Positions 1 through 12,063 of a stretch of DNA of 64,000 bases are shown here, in pieces (within the stretch, counting starts at the first letter, position 1; every line of letters starts with the position of its first letter). Location: positions 10,642,880 to 10,706,879 of the forward strand of contig CM018033.1 in the NCBI GenBank assembly GCA_008638375.1. The letters run 5' to 3'. The translations under genes and the position numbers were made by a program. The notes below the pieces were generated by a model. The model was not told the DNA's origin. It was given only the letters and a program-made list of their open reading frames with translations, and made no database searches. The DNA comes from Nyssa sinensis. Its lineage: Eukaryota > Streptophyta > Magnoliopsida > Cornales > Nyssaceae.

Positions 1-1850
1 CTCGAAGTTGGCAATTTTAAGAGAGATGACGAGGGCATCACTGTGAGGACAATGTACCCCAGCAAGATCTTGCTCCATGAACTGGATTTCAGGCACTGGT
101 TTCATCCTCTTCTGGATATGGGAGATCAGTAGGATGGTGGGAGTGGCTCTGGCCTCCCGAACATACCGTTTTCGTGCTCTATTAGACGTCCCTGTTGTCG
201 GGATGTCAGCATGGAGGATGAAGATGACCTCATTATTCTATCGCTGAGGTTCGTTCCGTCCTTGCTCTTGTCTCTGTTCAGGCCTTTGGTCGGGTCTCTC
301 CCTATTGGGGCCTTTCATTGCTAGGGTTCTGCCCTCTATCTTGTTTGATGTATTCTTGTAAACGACCCCTCCTTATGAGATGCTCAATTTCATGTCTGAG
401 GGCCTGGCATGTGTTAGTTGTGTGCCCACGGTCTTTGTGGAAGTCACAGTACTTGGTTTGATCTCGGAGGTTTGGATCCCCTCTCAGAGGTTCTGGCCAC
501 CTCAGATTCTCCCGGGATCGGACCTTGCCGAAGTATTTGATTCGGAGAGGTGTTCAACAGAGTGAAGCTGACGAATCCCCTAGGGGTAGCATTGAGCGGG
601 GTTCTGGGCACCCCTTTCTTTTCTAGGCTTCTGTCTCTTTTCCTGGTAGTACTCGACTCCTTTTGATCGTCCTTTTTTTCTGGCCGTTCTTCTTTATGTC
701 ATCCTTCTGGGCTTGCTCTTTAATCTTTTGGGAGGTATTTTTTGCTTCCTTCAGATTGATGTATTTCCTGGCTCGATCCATCAGAGCTGCCATGTTGGCA
801 GGGGGACTTTTTGTTAAAGAATCCCTGAAACCTTCTTGAGTAAGGCCAGCGGTCAAAGCGGCTACTAGGAAGCTCGAGCTGCAGTCCGTAACTTCGGTAA
901 GTTTGGCATTGAAGCACGCTGATGTAAGCTCTGAGGGTCTCTTCCTTAGTCTGTTTGATGTTCAACAGGAACTCAGGTCCCTTCCTCAACCTTCAGCTGG
1001 TCATGAACCTATCCTAGAAATCGCCTACCGAGCTTATAAAAGCTAGTGACTGAGTTCGGTGGGAAGTGGTGAAACCACTTCAGAGTGGTACCCTTCAGGC
1101 TAGTAATGAAAGTACGGCATATGAAGGCATCCGAGGCCCCGTGTAGAGCCATTGTGTGCTGGTAATGTGACAGATGGTCCCCTTGGATCAGTAGTCTCAT
1201 CATATGGGGTGAACTTCGGTACAACAAGCTTCCTCGGTCTTTCCTCTGACATCATGGCAGGAGTGAATGACGTGGAAAGCCTTCCGAGCAGCCTAAGCTA
1301 ACTCGTCCTGCTCTAGAGGATTTTGATCACCTCTCATAACAACGGTTCGGTCCATGGACTTCGCCACCTCTTCAGTTCTGTGTGGGTCCCTAGGCGGGAC
1401 TCCCAAAGAATTTTGCCTTACTGCTTCGGCTCCAATGTGAACGAGATAGGCATGCCCCTCAGATGGAAAGGGTTTTGGTGCTCCTGAGCCGGGAAAACTG
1501 GAACCGCATGAGGTTGGGCCTCCGGAGGTGCTGGGTTTTCTCGTGAAGCCCCAGGAGTTAGAGCCCTAGTGGTGCTCCGATAATGGACATCTGGGACAAA
1601 GGCTGGCGTTCCCCAACCTACGGCCACCGACAGCTGAGGATCTCTACCAATGTGAGTAGCTCCTTAGGGGGTGTACAGGCCGACGGCTAGGAGCCTCTTC
1701 ATGGGGCCCTTCTTCCGTAGTGATAATAGGGGGTTGAGTCCCCTGAACAGCAATGTTGATCGGCGAATTTGGAGGATTTGTCCCCTGATTTTGTGTAAGC
1801 ATTGCCAAATTTCTAGACATGGCTAGAAGCTATTCTTGCATGAGTTGGTT
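1..1850 (-). pseudogene. Tat-like Ty3/gypsy gag relic
   Basis: Degenerate minus-strand gag reading from about 1,830 down to the window edge. Around 1,010-1,230 it has the retrotransposon-gag core, with HYQHTMALHGASDAF followed by SLKGTTLKWFHHFPPNSV. Around 620-990 it continues with KGPEFLLNIKQTKEETLRAY and then SPPANMAALMDRARKYI in a shifted frame. Around 340-450 a zinc-knuckle-like CDFHKDRGHTTNTC is followed by a LIRRGRL segment. This order is the usual gag order of Tat-type gypsy elements. Several stops and at least two frameshifts break it, so it cannot give full-length Gag. The primer-binding region and LTR lie just upstream (2,041-2,640). Pol, if present, lies outside the window. The Tat assignment is from motif style, not from a search. 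Confidence 0.75.
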
Positions 1851-2040
1851 ATAGTCGCTCGATTGACTCAAGCTCCCGCCGTACGGGATCAGCTGTCTGT
1901 CCTCTTCCTTGTCCGGTAGATGTCCAACGTTGAGGGTTTTGTGTATTTTGAGCGTTCTTCCTTGGTCGGAGGTTGGGTGCCATGGTTTTCCAGTAAGAAT
2001 GAGAATAAGTTTATAAACAAGTAGAGCACTTGGAGATTAT

Positions 2041-2073
2041 TGTCGATTCCCACAGACGGCGCCAAACTGATTT
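2041..2073 (-). promoter_or_regulatory. Primer-binding region of the left-edge gypsy element
   Basis: Read on the minus strand, the LTR ends in ...AAGTGCA and is followed within a few bases by TTTGGCGCCGTCTGTGGG. That block commonly sits directly after the 5' LTR in Tat-type plant gypsy elements, so it is the likely tRNA primer-binding site. The exact tRNA was not determined. Confidence 0.5.
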
Positions 2074-2640
2074 TGCACTTTTTGGCTGTAGCTGACTTTA
2101 ATCTTCGCGACCTGAAGAACACTCAAAAAGACGATTAGAGGACCACCGGATTGGCTCCGGTGGTAGCCACTCCGATGCTTAAGTTAATAAACTGAATTAA
2201 AAAGACCGTAATGTAAGCCAAAGAATGAGCATGAAAAATAAGGCGTACCTCTAAGGTTTAATATATAGATGGTGGCTTTCCTAAGTTGATTAGGATTTAA
2301 AGCCATGAAAGTAGGGATTTGATCATCGGAGATAGTAGTTTCCATGTTGGATATTGTATCAAAATATAGATAACCATGTGTGGCAGTTTCTTTATAGAAA
2401 ACTGTTTCCTTATTCCCTGCTCGGCAGATATTAAGGCGAATGATGAGCTCTGCATAGCGGAGAGTGCTCTGGAGGTCCGTGCTCGGACCTGTAGGCTCCG
2501 TAAGAATGTAGCTCTGTTCTGTAGGTGTATGCTCGGCCCTTTAAGTTTTGTAGGTCTATTCTGAATGCTCGGCATGCTTTGGATGACCGAGCCCCTAATT
2601 GATCTGAAAACACACGTGTCGCATGATGATTGATCTGTCA
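2074..2640 (-). repeat. 5' LTR of the left-edge gypsy element
   Basis: The low edge is fixed by the primer-binding region and by a second copy of the same LTR end at 63,921. The high edge (about 2,640) is a guess. The segment holds GC-richer patches with repeated CTCGG/CCGAGC words (2,450-2,590) and a CACGTG core near 2,613, as expected of an LTR promoter region. No coding sequence was seen. Confidence 0.55.
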
Positions 2641-2659
2641 TTTTGTGGTATATCAATGA

Positions 2660-3937
2660 TTATTCAAGATATGCAAGAATGTGCTTGACGTATCTAGAGA
2701 TTATCAGATTATCTGTGAATAGAGATAAGTGAACAATTTATGAGTAACTTGGACCCCTGACTTGGTGTATATGTACTGTACTATCTAGATTCATATACTG
2801 TACTGTTTCATATAATGTATTGTTTTAATGCATATGTTTTCATGCATACTTTTTGTACTGCATTACAGATGGCATTTTCTGTTATATCCTTTTCTAATTC
2901 TATTCGGGTCTGTTCTGTTCTGATATACGCCATTCGGAGTCTATTGCGTTTCTATTTTGGTATGTTGTGTCTTACTCCTAGGCCCACTACAGGATTAAGC
3001 GGTTTGATTTATGTCAGAGCATAACCCAGAGGGTAGAGGCCCCACGATTAGTCCGCTTATGGGCAGTTGGGAAAGGCTCGTATGTATGATTGGCATTTTG
3101 TTCTATTTCTGTCCCACTCAATTCTGTCATGTTCCATTCTAATCTGATCCCAAAGGGTAGAGGCCCCACGAGTAGTCCGCTTATAGGCAGCTGGGAGAGG
3201 TTCAGACACATTTGATGATATGCCTTGGACTAATTGATACTCAGTTCAGTTCTGATCTATTATGTTCTGATCTGTTCTATTCTTGCTCTATTCTGATCTG
3301 TTCTGTCTATTCGGTTCTGTTCTATTTTGATCTTATCTGTTTGTTCTACTTGAGCTGCATTTGTTCTACTTGAGTTACATTTGATCATGCATTTTCTTTG
3401 ATATCATGTATATAAGAACTGGTTTTGAAACCCATGGCAGGAACCTATGTTACTCACTGAGCTTGTTTAAGCTTATTCTATTGTCTAATATTTTTCAGGA
3501 TTTATCTCTATTGGCTTAGAAGGCACAAAGAAATGACACTAGTAGGCCGAGAGGCATTCCAAATAAGGAGTTGATTAGCATTGAATTGTGGAGACTGGGA
3601 TTCTGTGGACTAAATCAGGCTATTCAGGTGAGTGGAATGATATGATTAAATTCATTGATATATAATAGATGAATTAGGACACGGCTCATGTGTATTGATA
3701 CTCTAGAGTTATTAGATGTCTGATTATAGACGTGCTTTATGGTATCGAGATGAGTTGCATTCCCAAGATGAAAAAGTTTTAAATTTCGCTGCTTTGACCT
3801 AACATTTGGAATATAATTCATTGTTAAGTTCAGAAGTTTGCCTTTGGTTGGTTGCATTGTCGGTAGGGAGACCGGAAAGGCAGCTAACTGACATCACATC
3901 TTCAGCATCCGCGTAGGGTGGGGTGCGGGATGTGACA
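2660..3937 (+). repeat. 5' LTR of a plus-strand gypsy element (left edge uncertain)
   Basis: It ends in GGGATGTGACA and is followed at once by GTATCAGAGC, a one-base variant of the initiator-Met tRNA primer-binding site. A gag relic follows. Near 3,450 the phrase TTACTCACTGAGC matches the type of motif seen in the long-LTR family downstream. TTCTGTTCTGATCTG-type repeats fill 3,240-3,340. The left boundary was not resolved. Confidence 0.55.
3028..3203 (+). repeat. Two direct repeats inside the LTR, about 124 bp apart
   Basis: GGGTAGAGGCCCCACGA, followed by TAGTCCGCTTAT and a GGCAG.TGGGA.AGG tail, occurs at about 3,030-3,078 and 3,155-3,203 with a few substitutions. About 75 bases of less similar sequence separate the copies. 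Confidence 0.8.
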
Positions 3938-4514
3938 GTATCAGAGCCCAACGTTCTAGTGGTTCATGGGAGATTAGGACTAGAGTGTTTAAGGGTCAAT
4001 TATTACGTAAAAGTTGTTATGGTGATTAAGTGATTTCTTAAGTCCTAAATGTTGTTCTTCTACAATCAATGATTCGTACTCGCAGTACGACTACAGAGTT
4101 AGACCGCATAGATAGAGTGGAACGTATTTTGGAGAGAATTGTGGAGGCCCTACCTAAATCTGAAGGGATTGGAAACGAACCAGCATGACAAGATTGACTC
4201 GATATCTGAGGAGGCCGACAGGGCAATGACAAAAATCAGTCATACACATATAAGCGATTTCAAGATCTGAAGTAATCTATATTCGATGGCACGAGAGGCC
4301 TCACATCAACCGAGGAGTGGCTGTTAGAAATAAACAAGATTTTTTTTTTATTTTGACGTGCATACAGCAGAAAGTGGCTTATGCCACATACATGTTCAAG
4401 GGAGCAGATCATAAGTGGTGGTTGCTAGATGAAGCACGAGAACCCACAAATCGCCCATTTGTAGGTAATAGTGGACGTTTTTGCTACAATTGTAATAGAT
4501 TAAGGGTAATGTAG
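3938..4514 (+). pseudogene. Primer-binding site and truncated gypsy gag relic
   Basis: A degenerate Met-tRNA primer-binding site (about 3,938-3,950) is followed by an untranslated leader. Then comes gag-like sequence: an RIERVERILERI-like helix is visible in shifted frames near 4,100, and 4,380-4,440 encodes YMFKGADHKWWLLDEAREPT, the conserved gag core also seen in element V at 44,370. The sequence then jumps to FCYNCNRLRVM and a stop at 4,514, so most of gag and all of pol are missing. An A/T run at 4,340-4,352 adds a frame problem. This is a deletion derivative of a Del/Tekay-like element. Confidence 0.65.
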
Positions 4515-4766
4515 TCGTAGTTCTCCTATGTGTCCACGTCTTGGGTGTGTTTTTGTATTTGAGGATCTGTAACTAATCGCTTACTTCTATTTTGGAATGT
4601 ATAACTAAACTCTGATGAGGATACTTAAATAACTAATGTTATGACATGCAGCGTTATTTATTTAAGTGGAGTTTAAGATCCTTTAGCGGGGAACGGCTTG
4701 AGGGTCGCTGCCCCGATCACGGGCCTTAATCTGCACAGGACAGGTTATGTGTCGTGGCAGGTACTT
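4515..4766 (+). repeat. LTR-like tail fragment
   Basis: CCACGTCTTGGGTGTG, then TGTATTTGAGGATC and GACATGCAGCGTTATTTATTTA, follow the same order as in the LTRs ending at 43,859 and 54,784. This is probably the 3' LTR part of the truncated element to its left. It stops at the inverted repeat. Confidence 0.4.
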
Positions 4767-4851
4767 CCTTATTTACATTATAATATCTTAAGTAAATGAA
4801 AAAGTAAATAAATAAAACCATTTACTTAAATGACATTTGATGTAAATAAGG
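4767..4851. repeat. Imperfect inverted repeat able to form a hairpin
   Basis: The left arm (4,767-4,798) begins CCTTATTTACAT and ends CTTAAGTAAATG. The right arm (4,819-4,851) begins CATTTACTTAA and ends ATGTAAATAAGG. The arms are about 32 bp with a 20-bp A-rich loop. The right arm is also the first part of LTR 4,811-7,022; the other copy of that LTR (37,161) lacks the left arm. Confidence 0.75.
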
Positions 4852-7022
4852 TGTACACCAACAGTGCTTTATGCATAGCAGAGTGCAGAGCAAAATTTTC
4901 ATTCTACCCATTTAAGTCGATTGTTTAGTCAATTGGGTCTAGTTTTTAGTCTACTGACTTTCTTATTCAGTCAACTGAAAGTTTGGGATTTTTGTGTTAT
5001 TTAGCTTCCAGTAATGCCAATTGACTAGTCTCCCATAACTGGTTCTTCCATTCAGTCGACTAAATCATTCGTCCAACACTTTAACCTACTATTTTTTGTT
5101 ACTTTTCATTCCACATGTTTTTCTCATACTTTAAACATTTTTTCCTATTTTTTCCATTCATTTTACAATCCTATATCAAATCATGCATTCAAAAATTCAT
5201 ACACACATATGCTCATTCAAGAATCGAGTTTTAAACATAGAATTCTATAAGAGTCCAAAAATAAGTCAAGTCTCTTATAGTGTTTACATTACCATCAAGC
5301 CTCTAGTTTATATACATTTAAACCACAAAATAATTAGTCAATTTCAAGTGAAACATACATTCAAACAAGTTTCCAAAATGGGTAATGATGTTCTAGCATA
5401 CAAAAAGTGGATATCTTCCAAAAATAGCATGGTAGTGGTTCTTTAACTCGCGGTTGTTTCCTTGCTCGCTCCTGCATCAAGTAGGGGTCAACACAATAAC
5501 CCTAGTAGGAGAAATCTAAACAAAGGTAAGAAAATATGGTGTCACGTGTATACTTGTGCATATGTAGTGGCACACAAGTGTTCACGAAGCATATGTACAC
5601 AACAAGGAAATAGTTCAATAAGGAGTAATATTTTACATTCAACAGTTACAATTTACCAAGATAGAAATACCAAGAAATTCCACCAAGTATAAGCTAATTA
5701 ATAGGGATTTCACAATTTATTCAAGTTATTTCGATTAGCAATTTTTCCCTCATCAACTCTCAAGTCTCAATCCCAAGACTTATCTCCTAGTTGGCTCCTA
5801 ATAAGCCTTGTGTGCTTTACGAGCTACTAACCCGATGTAGACATACGACCACCCGCGCGAGTTTTTGGCTCGCAAGTTGATGGGAGACACCATCTTGAAC
5901 ATAATTGAAACCCCGGGTAAATGAAATCTCACCACACTCAAGAGCACACAAAAGACGTAATCCCATTTCAAGCCCCTAAATGTTCATTTCTTCCCCTTCT
6001 TCAAGAACAACTAATTCAATGCATTCCATTTATATTCATATTCACAATTTACTTATATTCACTAACATAGTCAATTTATTCACAAAACTATGAACAAGCA
6101 CTATTTTTTAACATAAATAACCATTTAGGGATTTTCACAAACACTTGGCATGAAAGATGTATTTTCATGTGTATAGCATACAAACCTACACCACAATTTC
6201 ACCATGCAAACATTTTCGCATCTAATCGAAAGTTAAACACGTAATGAGATAGCATAAAAAGAAGATGTTTCATGGTAAAAATACATTCATTACATGAATG
6301 TTCATGATACATGCAACATATGCCCTAACATCATCACATGGGTAACTCTATTGCAAGAGATGAAATAGTGCATGATAAATCTATCTACATAAGTTATATA
6401 CCTAGGTTTAGAAATCCATACCTTGTTCCTTGAGTATTTTATAAACCCTAGTCTTGTCTTTGTTAATTTTGTTGAGATTCCTTCCAACCCTAGTCTTCAA
6501 AAGCGATAATAGAATACTCTTACACACACTTTAGCACTTGACGGTATAGATTTCCTTTTCAACCCAAGAAAAATCCAAGAAGATGTAGAGAAAATGAGAA
6601 GAAACCCTAAGCTCCACTTTTTTTCCCCAGCCATGAATAAAGAAAGTGAGTTGTGTGTTATGGGCAAGTTTTTATAAAGGCAAACCCTAATCTTTGTCTA
6701 TTTATAAGTTTGCCCCTCCGTTACTATTTCCATCTTTTATTCATAATACTTATTTTGGTCCTTTCCATTTATCATAAAAACATCTCATGACTATTATGAT
6801 ATATCTAAGCCTATTTTAAATCTCAATATAGTGTTTTTTGGCTATGATATTTTCGTAGTCCCAATATTGCGACAAAATGATGGTTTTGCCTTTATTAGCA
6901 TTTTAAGTGTCTAAATGGATTCAAAATGTTCTAAAAAAGAATTCTAATTCATCCTTTTACATAATTAATTAAGATGAATTATTTATGTTATTTAATATTA
7001 CATAAAAATACGGGTTGTTACA
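4811..7022 (-). repeat. 3' LTR of outer gypsy element X
   Basis: Homologous to 37,161-39,837. Both begin AATAAAAC.ATTTACTTAAA, and on the minus strand both start TGTAACAACCCGTATTTT. The element's pol end lies immediately to the right (7,023 up). The LTR contains a cluster of AGTCGACT/AGTCAACTG-type near-palindromes (4,900-5,070) and AT-rich sequence. Small open frames inside it (for example 5,183-5,692) have homologous but diverged counterparts in the other LTR and look non-coding. Confidence 0.8.
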
Positions 7023-10000
7023 AGGGGCCTAACCACCTCACGTAAAAATATGGGTATTTGGTGAGGATCTCATCCTCACCCTCCTAAGTAGCCTCCTCAA
7101 GGCCATGTTGTCACCATAGGACCTTAACTAGAGGAATAGTATTTCCCCTCAAGACTTGTTCCCTAGTGTCCAAAACTCGAGTAGGATGCTCTTCGTAAGA
7201 TGCATCATCCTCAATATTTACCTTTTTACAATCCAACACATTCGAAGGATCCAATTGGTATTTGCAAAGCATTGACACGTGGAATACACTATGAACACTG
7301 GATAATCGTAGCAGCAATGCAAGTCAATAAGCCTCTTCTCCTATCCTCTCAAGAATCTCAAATGGCCCGATGTATCGTTATGCTAACTTTTCTCTTTTTT
7401 TGAATCGAGTCAAACCCTTCCACAGTGCTACCTTGAGAAAAATATGATCTCGAACTCTGAAGACTAGAAGTGTATACCTCTTATCTGCATAGCTTTTATG
7501 TCTATTATGTGTCATAATTAACCATTTTCGTATAACCATTTTCGTTTCGATAGTCTCCTGAACTAAGTCCAGACACAAAATAGTAGCATCTTCGGCCTCG
7601 GTCCAATAAATAAGTGATCGACACAACCTACCATATAAGGCCTCAAATGGTGTCATTTCAATGTTTGCCTGGTAACTGTTATTATAGGAAAATTCGGCAA
7701 GTGGCAAGTGGCAAGTGATCCTCCCAACTGCCATTGAAATCCATGACGCAAGCACGTAACATGTCCTTCAAGGTTTGAATAGTATGCTCGGATTGGCTGT
7801 CGGTCTCTAGATGGAATGCTGTGTTAAGTTCCAAATCAGTACCCAAGGTAGCTCGTAGACTCTGCCAAAAATGAGTTGTGAATCGTGTGTCCCTATAAAA
7901 AATAATAGATACCAGAACCATGAAGACAAGCAATCTCTCGTATATACAAGCAGTTAAGCAACTCCACTAAATCTGTAGTCCGAATGGGTAAGAATTGCCC
8001 AGACTTCGTTAGTTGATCCATAATATCCCAAATAGCATCATGTCCCCATGGAGATTTAGGAAATTTGAACACAAAGTCCATAGTAATGTATTCCCACTTC
8101 CACTCGACAATTGGAAGTGGCTAAAGCAATCCTACAGGTCGCTGGTGTTTGGCCTTAACCTGCTAACATGTCAAGCATCTATTGACAAACCTGGCTACAT
8201 CAGTCTTTATGTCCTTCCACTAATACTGTCTGCGAGGATTATGGTATATCTTTGTGCCTCCTTGATGAACTGCCATCCTAGAATGGTGAAACTCTCGCAT
8301 AACCTCCTCCTGGCAAGCCTATGGAACATAGACTCGTCCTTAAAATCAGGCAATCCCAGAGTGCCCTACCCTTGATTGTGTTGCCACTAATATAAGCAAG
8401 CTAGGGTGCGCAACAACGGAGAATAACATAATGGTCCTCTCGATCTCATCAAGACATAGGTCGTACTCCGATGTTGCCTCTAGTATTTCCAACTATCGAA
8501 TGAGTAAACTTGCCAAATTTCCTTGAGATTTGCTACTAAGTGCATCGGCCACAATGTTGGACTTTCTTGGATGGTATTGCAAGTCAAAATTGTAATCTTC
8601 TATATACTTTATCTATCATCTTTGCCTCAAGTTCAAGTCTTTTGGGGAGAAAGGATACTTAAGACTATTGTGGTCGAAAAAGACTTTAAACCACTCGCTA
8701 TAAAGATAATGTCGCCAACTCTTCAAAGTGAAGACAACGGTGGCTAGCTCCAAATCATGTGTCGGATAATTCCTCTCACGAGGCTTCAACTATCGTGATC
8801 TATATACTACCACTTTTCTACTCTATATAAGGACATAACCTATCCCTTCTCGTGAAGCATCACAATAAACAGAATATTTTTCTCCACTCTCGGGAATAGT
8901 GAGGATCGGTGTTGTGGTAAGATGAGTCTTCAATTCTTGAAACGGTCACTCACAAGCACCACACAAATCAGATTCCTTTCCTAGTAAGCCTCATCATAGG
9001 TGTAGCCAAATGTGAAAACCCCTTAACGAACCTGTGCTAGTACCCTGCTAAGCCCAAGAAACTATAGATCTCAAATGCATTCTTCAGCCTCTCCCAAGTC
9101 ATGAAAACTTCAATCTTTGAAGGATCCACAGATACCCCTTGCTATGAAATAACGTGCCTAATAAACTTTACTTCCACTAACCGAAAACCATATTTCTCAA
9201 ATTTGGCATATAATCGGTGTTCCCGCAAGGTTTGCAAAGTAATGTGAAGATGCTCCTCTTGTTTCTCCTTGGACGGTGAGTATATAAGAATCTCTTCAAC
9301 AAAGACGATGACAAAGACATCAAGATATTGTCAGAAAACACAATTCATGAGGTCAATGAATGCGATTGGAGCATTAGTAAACCCAAATGGCATGACTAAA
9401 TACTCATAATGGCCATACTATATGTAGAAAGTGGTTTTCAAAATATCTTATTCCTTAATCCTACACTGATGATAGTCAGATCTTAAATCAATCTTGGAAA
9501 AAACAAATGAATCCTCTCAATTGATCAAACAAATCATCAATATGCGGCAACGGGTACTTAATCTTTACAGTCACTGATAAAGCTTATGATAGTCGATACA
9601 AAGCTGAAGTGATCCATCAACCTTTTTGGCAAAAAGGGCCGGTGCTCCCCACGGTGACATGCTAGGATGTATAAAATCCTTATTAAAGAATTCCTTAAGT
9701 CGCATAGTTAGTTCCCTCAATTTCGCTAGAGCCATGTGATAAGGTGCCATAAAAATTGGTGCAATGCCCGATAAAATATCAATGGAGAATTCTATCTCCC
9801 AGTATGGTGGTAACTTATATAAATTATCTAGAAACACGTCTGGGAAGTCTCTCACTACTGGAGGTGGTTCCCAATAACTTTCACTAATGTCATCTACTAC
9901 CCTACTCGAGAATATATAACTAAGCTCACAAAAATTGTGTGAGTGCCATGAACGTGGAGTAGTAAGGTCATTGTGATCACCCAGAAAATAAAAATAGTCT

Positions 10001-10440
10001 CACTTAATAGTACAAATTACCACCCTCCATCGATAACAGTCAATGGTTGCCTGATAAGTCAACAACTAATCTACACCCAAGATAAGATCGAACTCGGTCA
10101 TATCTAGCATAATAAAATAAAGATGAAGTGACGATCGGCCACTTCTATCCCATAAGAACAGAAAATCTATCTAAGTGAAACCCTGCCTCCTACTGGAGTC
10201 TCCACCCGAAGAGGACGATCTAGAATCTCCATGTCTAACCCTAGAGTATGTGCAAATGATGAAAAAATAAATGAATGAGATGCACCCATATCAATCAAAA
10301 TGTTCGCCCATAAATTGAATACTATAATGGTACCTCGCATAATTGAGGAACCAATAGATGAGTCAGCTATAGTAACTACATACACTCTCCCTTGTGTTTG
10401 GCTCAAAGACGGGTCTTGGTATGCCGTGCCCTAATGTGTA
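7023..10440 (-). pseudogene. Element X pol relic (protease-RT-RNase H-integrase-chromodomain-like)
   Basis: Decayed gypsy pol on the minus strand. Protease at 10,167-10,406 contains ILIDMGASHSFI, where Met replaces the Ser/Thr of the D-S/T-G active site. RT starts with DFPDVFLDNLYKLPP (about 9,855) and LYGRLCRSL-type sequence follows much later. The catalytic box at 9,292-9,303 reads FVEE where the family has F(I/V)DD. Integrase core pieces lie at 7,378-8,081 ([35 protein letters not shown]). The C-terminal chromodomain-like part at 7,040-7,317 includes VFHVSMLCKYQLDPS and NTIPLVKVLW, then a stop-interrupted EEAT..EGEDEILTKYP. Many stops and frameshifts. Lineage Del/Tekay-like is inferred from the C-terminus. 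Confidence 0.8.
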
Positions 10441-11150
10441 GTCTGTGGTCTAGCTACGAAAAATGAAGGCCTTGGGGCTGGCCTAGAGCTCTGAGCTAAG
10501 AAAATGGTAATCGAAAGAAGTCAAGGGAGAAAAATCTGACCAGTCTGATGGGTCCGAGAAGAATAACCCGAATGATAACTAGGAAAAAACCTCAGTCCCT
10601 TGAGGTTGAGGCATGGTACAAACTCTAATCGTGTGTCCCAACAAGTCGCATTGATAGTAAATGGGGGTCCTCCCCTTCCCTAAGTTTGTGTCTGGCTTGT
10701 GCTTTATGGGGGTCCTTGGCCTCTGCCCATCGGTTGTCCTCGTCCCTAGGACTGTGTCTTCCTTTTCTATAGACAATCTACCCTACAATGTCCCAGCTGA
10801 TGACACTCATAACAAATCATCTCACCTTGTGTACCTCTTGTAGAAAGGGAGAATGCTTAATAGGATTGTCAATAAGAAGTCCGAGTCTGCTCTTGTAAGT
10901 GAGTTGTTCCCTCTCTCTGTCTCTTTTTATCCCGTTTGTCAGGATAAGAACCTGAACCTTGAATTGGATACCTCGAGTCATGGATCCTCTTCATGTCCTC
11001 CAAGTCAGCCTCAATTAATAAGGCTTTATCATAGATCTTTGAGAATACCCAAAGCTTGAGAGGAACTATCTTGTTTCGAATGGTAGACATGAGTCCAAGC
11101 TCAAAAGTATGAGCTTTTTCAAACTCATTATTAACAACCCCTAGAGCAAA
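10441..11150 (-). pseudogene. Element X gag, C-terminal half with zinc knuckle
   Basis: Minus-strand gag remainder. FEKAHTFELG and LMSTIRNKIVPLKLW (11,130-11,030) match the conserved helical end of gypsy gag, followed by EADLEDMKRIH. A zinc knuckle near 10,640-10,680 reads YYQCDLLGHTIRVC, so the first Cys is replaced by Tyr. The rest of this gag is about 25 kb away at 36,041-36,698, because other elements inserted between FLKIYFLPLLR and the FALGVVNNEFEKA region. Confidence 0.7.
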
Positions 11151-12063
11151 TCATTAGAAGGACAGTCCCCTTTATCTATTTGGCATTAAGGAAAGGTTTG
11201 ACAAGATTGGACTTTCCCATTGAACTTGAGACACGAGTTTGAACTTAATTCTACAATAGAGATGAAGTTAGATTAAATCATGGCTACTTTCAATGAGTGT
11301 AAGGTACTTCTTGCTGATCTCTTGGTTTGACAAGACTACATAATGGTCGAGCAAGCCTCCTTCTGTGAATAGTTGGCCCAACTATCCTACATAGTCCGAA
11401 ACATGGCCCAACCATAACAACTAATCTTTTCATCCTCTATCAACCTAACCAATACCTTATTATCCTACCCCACTCTGAATATCCCAATTGATAGCTCAGC
11501 CTACCATTTCTCTATCACTCCACCACCAAAAACTCATCTTTAAGAAGTGCTACCACAGGCCTAAACCATGTCCATGAACCCTTTTCATGCCTCTTGGGCC
11601 AAAGAATGTGAGGCCCTCCATAATGTCAATTCACAAGAGAAAGAACCCATCAGTATTAATGAAAATGTGGATCCAACGATCAATATAGAGATAGTTGGTA
11701 ATCATGAAGGTCTCTCTTTATTTCGAGCTCATCTCCCCTTTCAAACACAAGGCTTCCCAATTCAAGAATTTTAATGGCACAAACTACCTAAAGACTCATT
11801 TGGAGGTGTATATCCATGAGATGCAATCTTTAGAGGTTCCTGTTGAACTTATGGTCCAATTATTTCAGGATACCCTAGTGGAAGGAGCTCTCTACTGGTT
11901 CCTATACAGCAAAAAGTCTCAAACTTGGGAAGACATTTGCACTAAATTTGTTGAACAACACAAGCACAACACTCATCAAACTATGAGACAAGATGTCAAG
12001 AAAGAACAAGAGGGAAATATAGAAGACGACTTTCCTATCAAGCCAAATGTGTCAAACTCCTAA
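11151..12063 (+). pseudogene. Element Y gag relic (Tat/Ogre-like, plus strand)
   Basis: Opposite strand to the flanking element X. The reading starts near 11,279 (MATFNECKVLLADLL) with several stops, then opens at 11,568-11,774 and, one frame over, at 11,695-12,063. It contains NGTNYLKTHLEVYIHEM, VELMVQLFQDTLVEGALYWF and TWEDICTKFVEQHKHN, the pattern of a gypsy Gag core. A frameshift at about 11,765-11,775 joins the two frames. No pol domain was found downstream, so the element is internally deleted. I found no 5' LTR. The assignment to Tat/Ogre rests mostly on the tandem repeats farther on. Confidence 0.6.
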
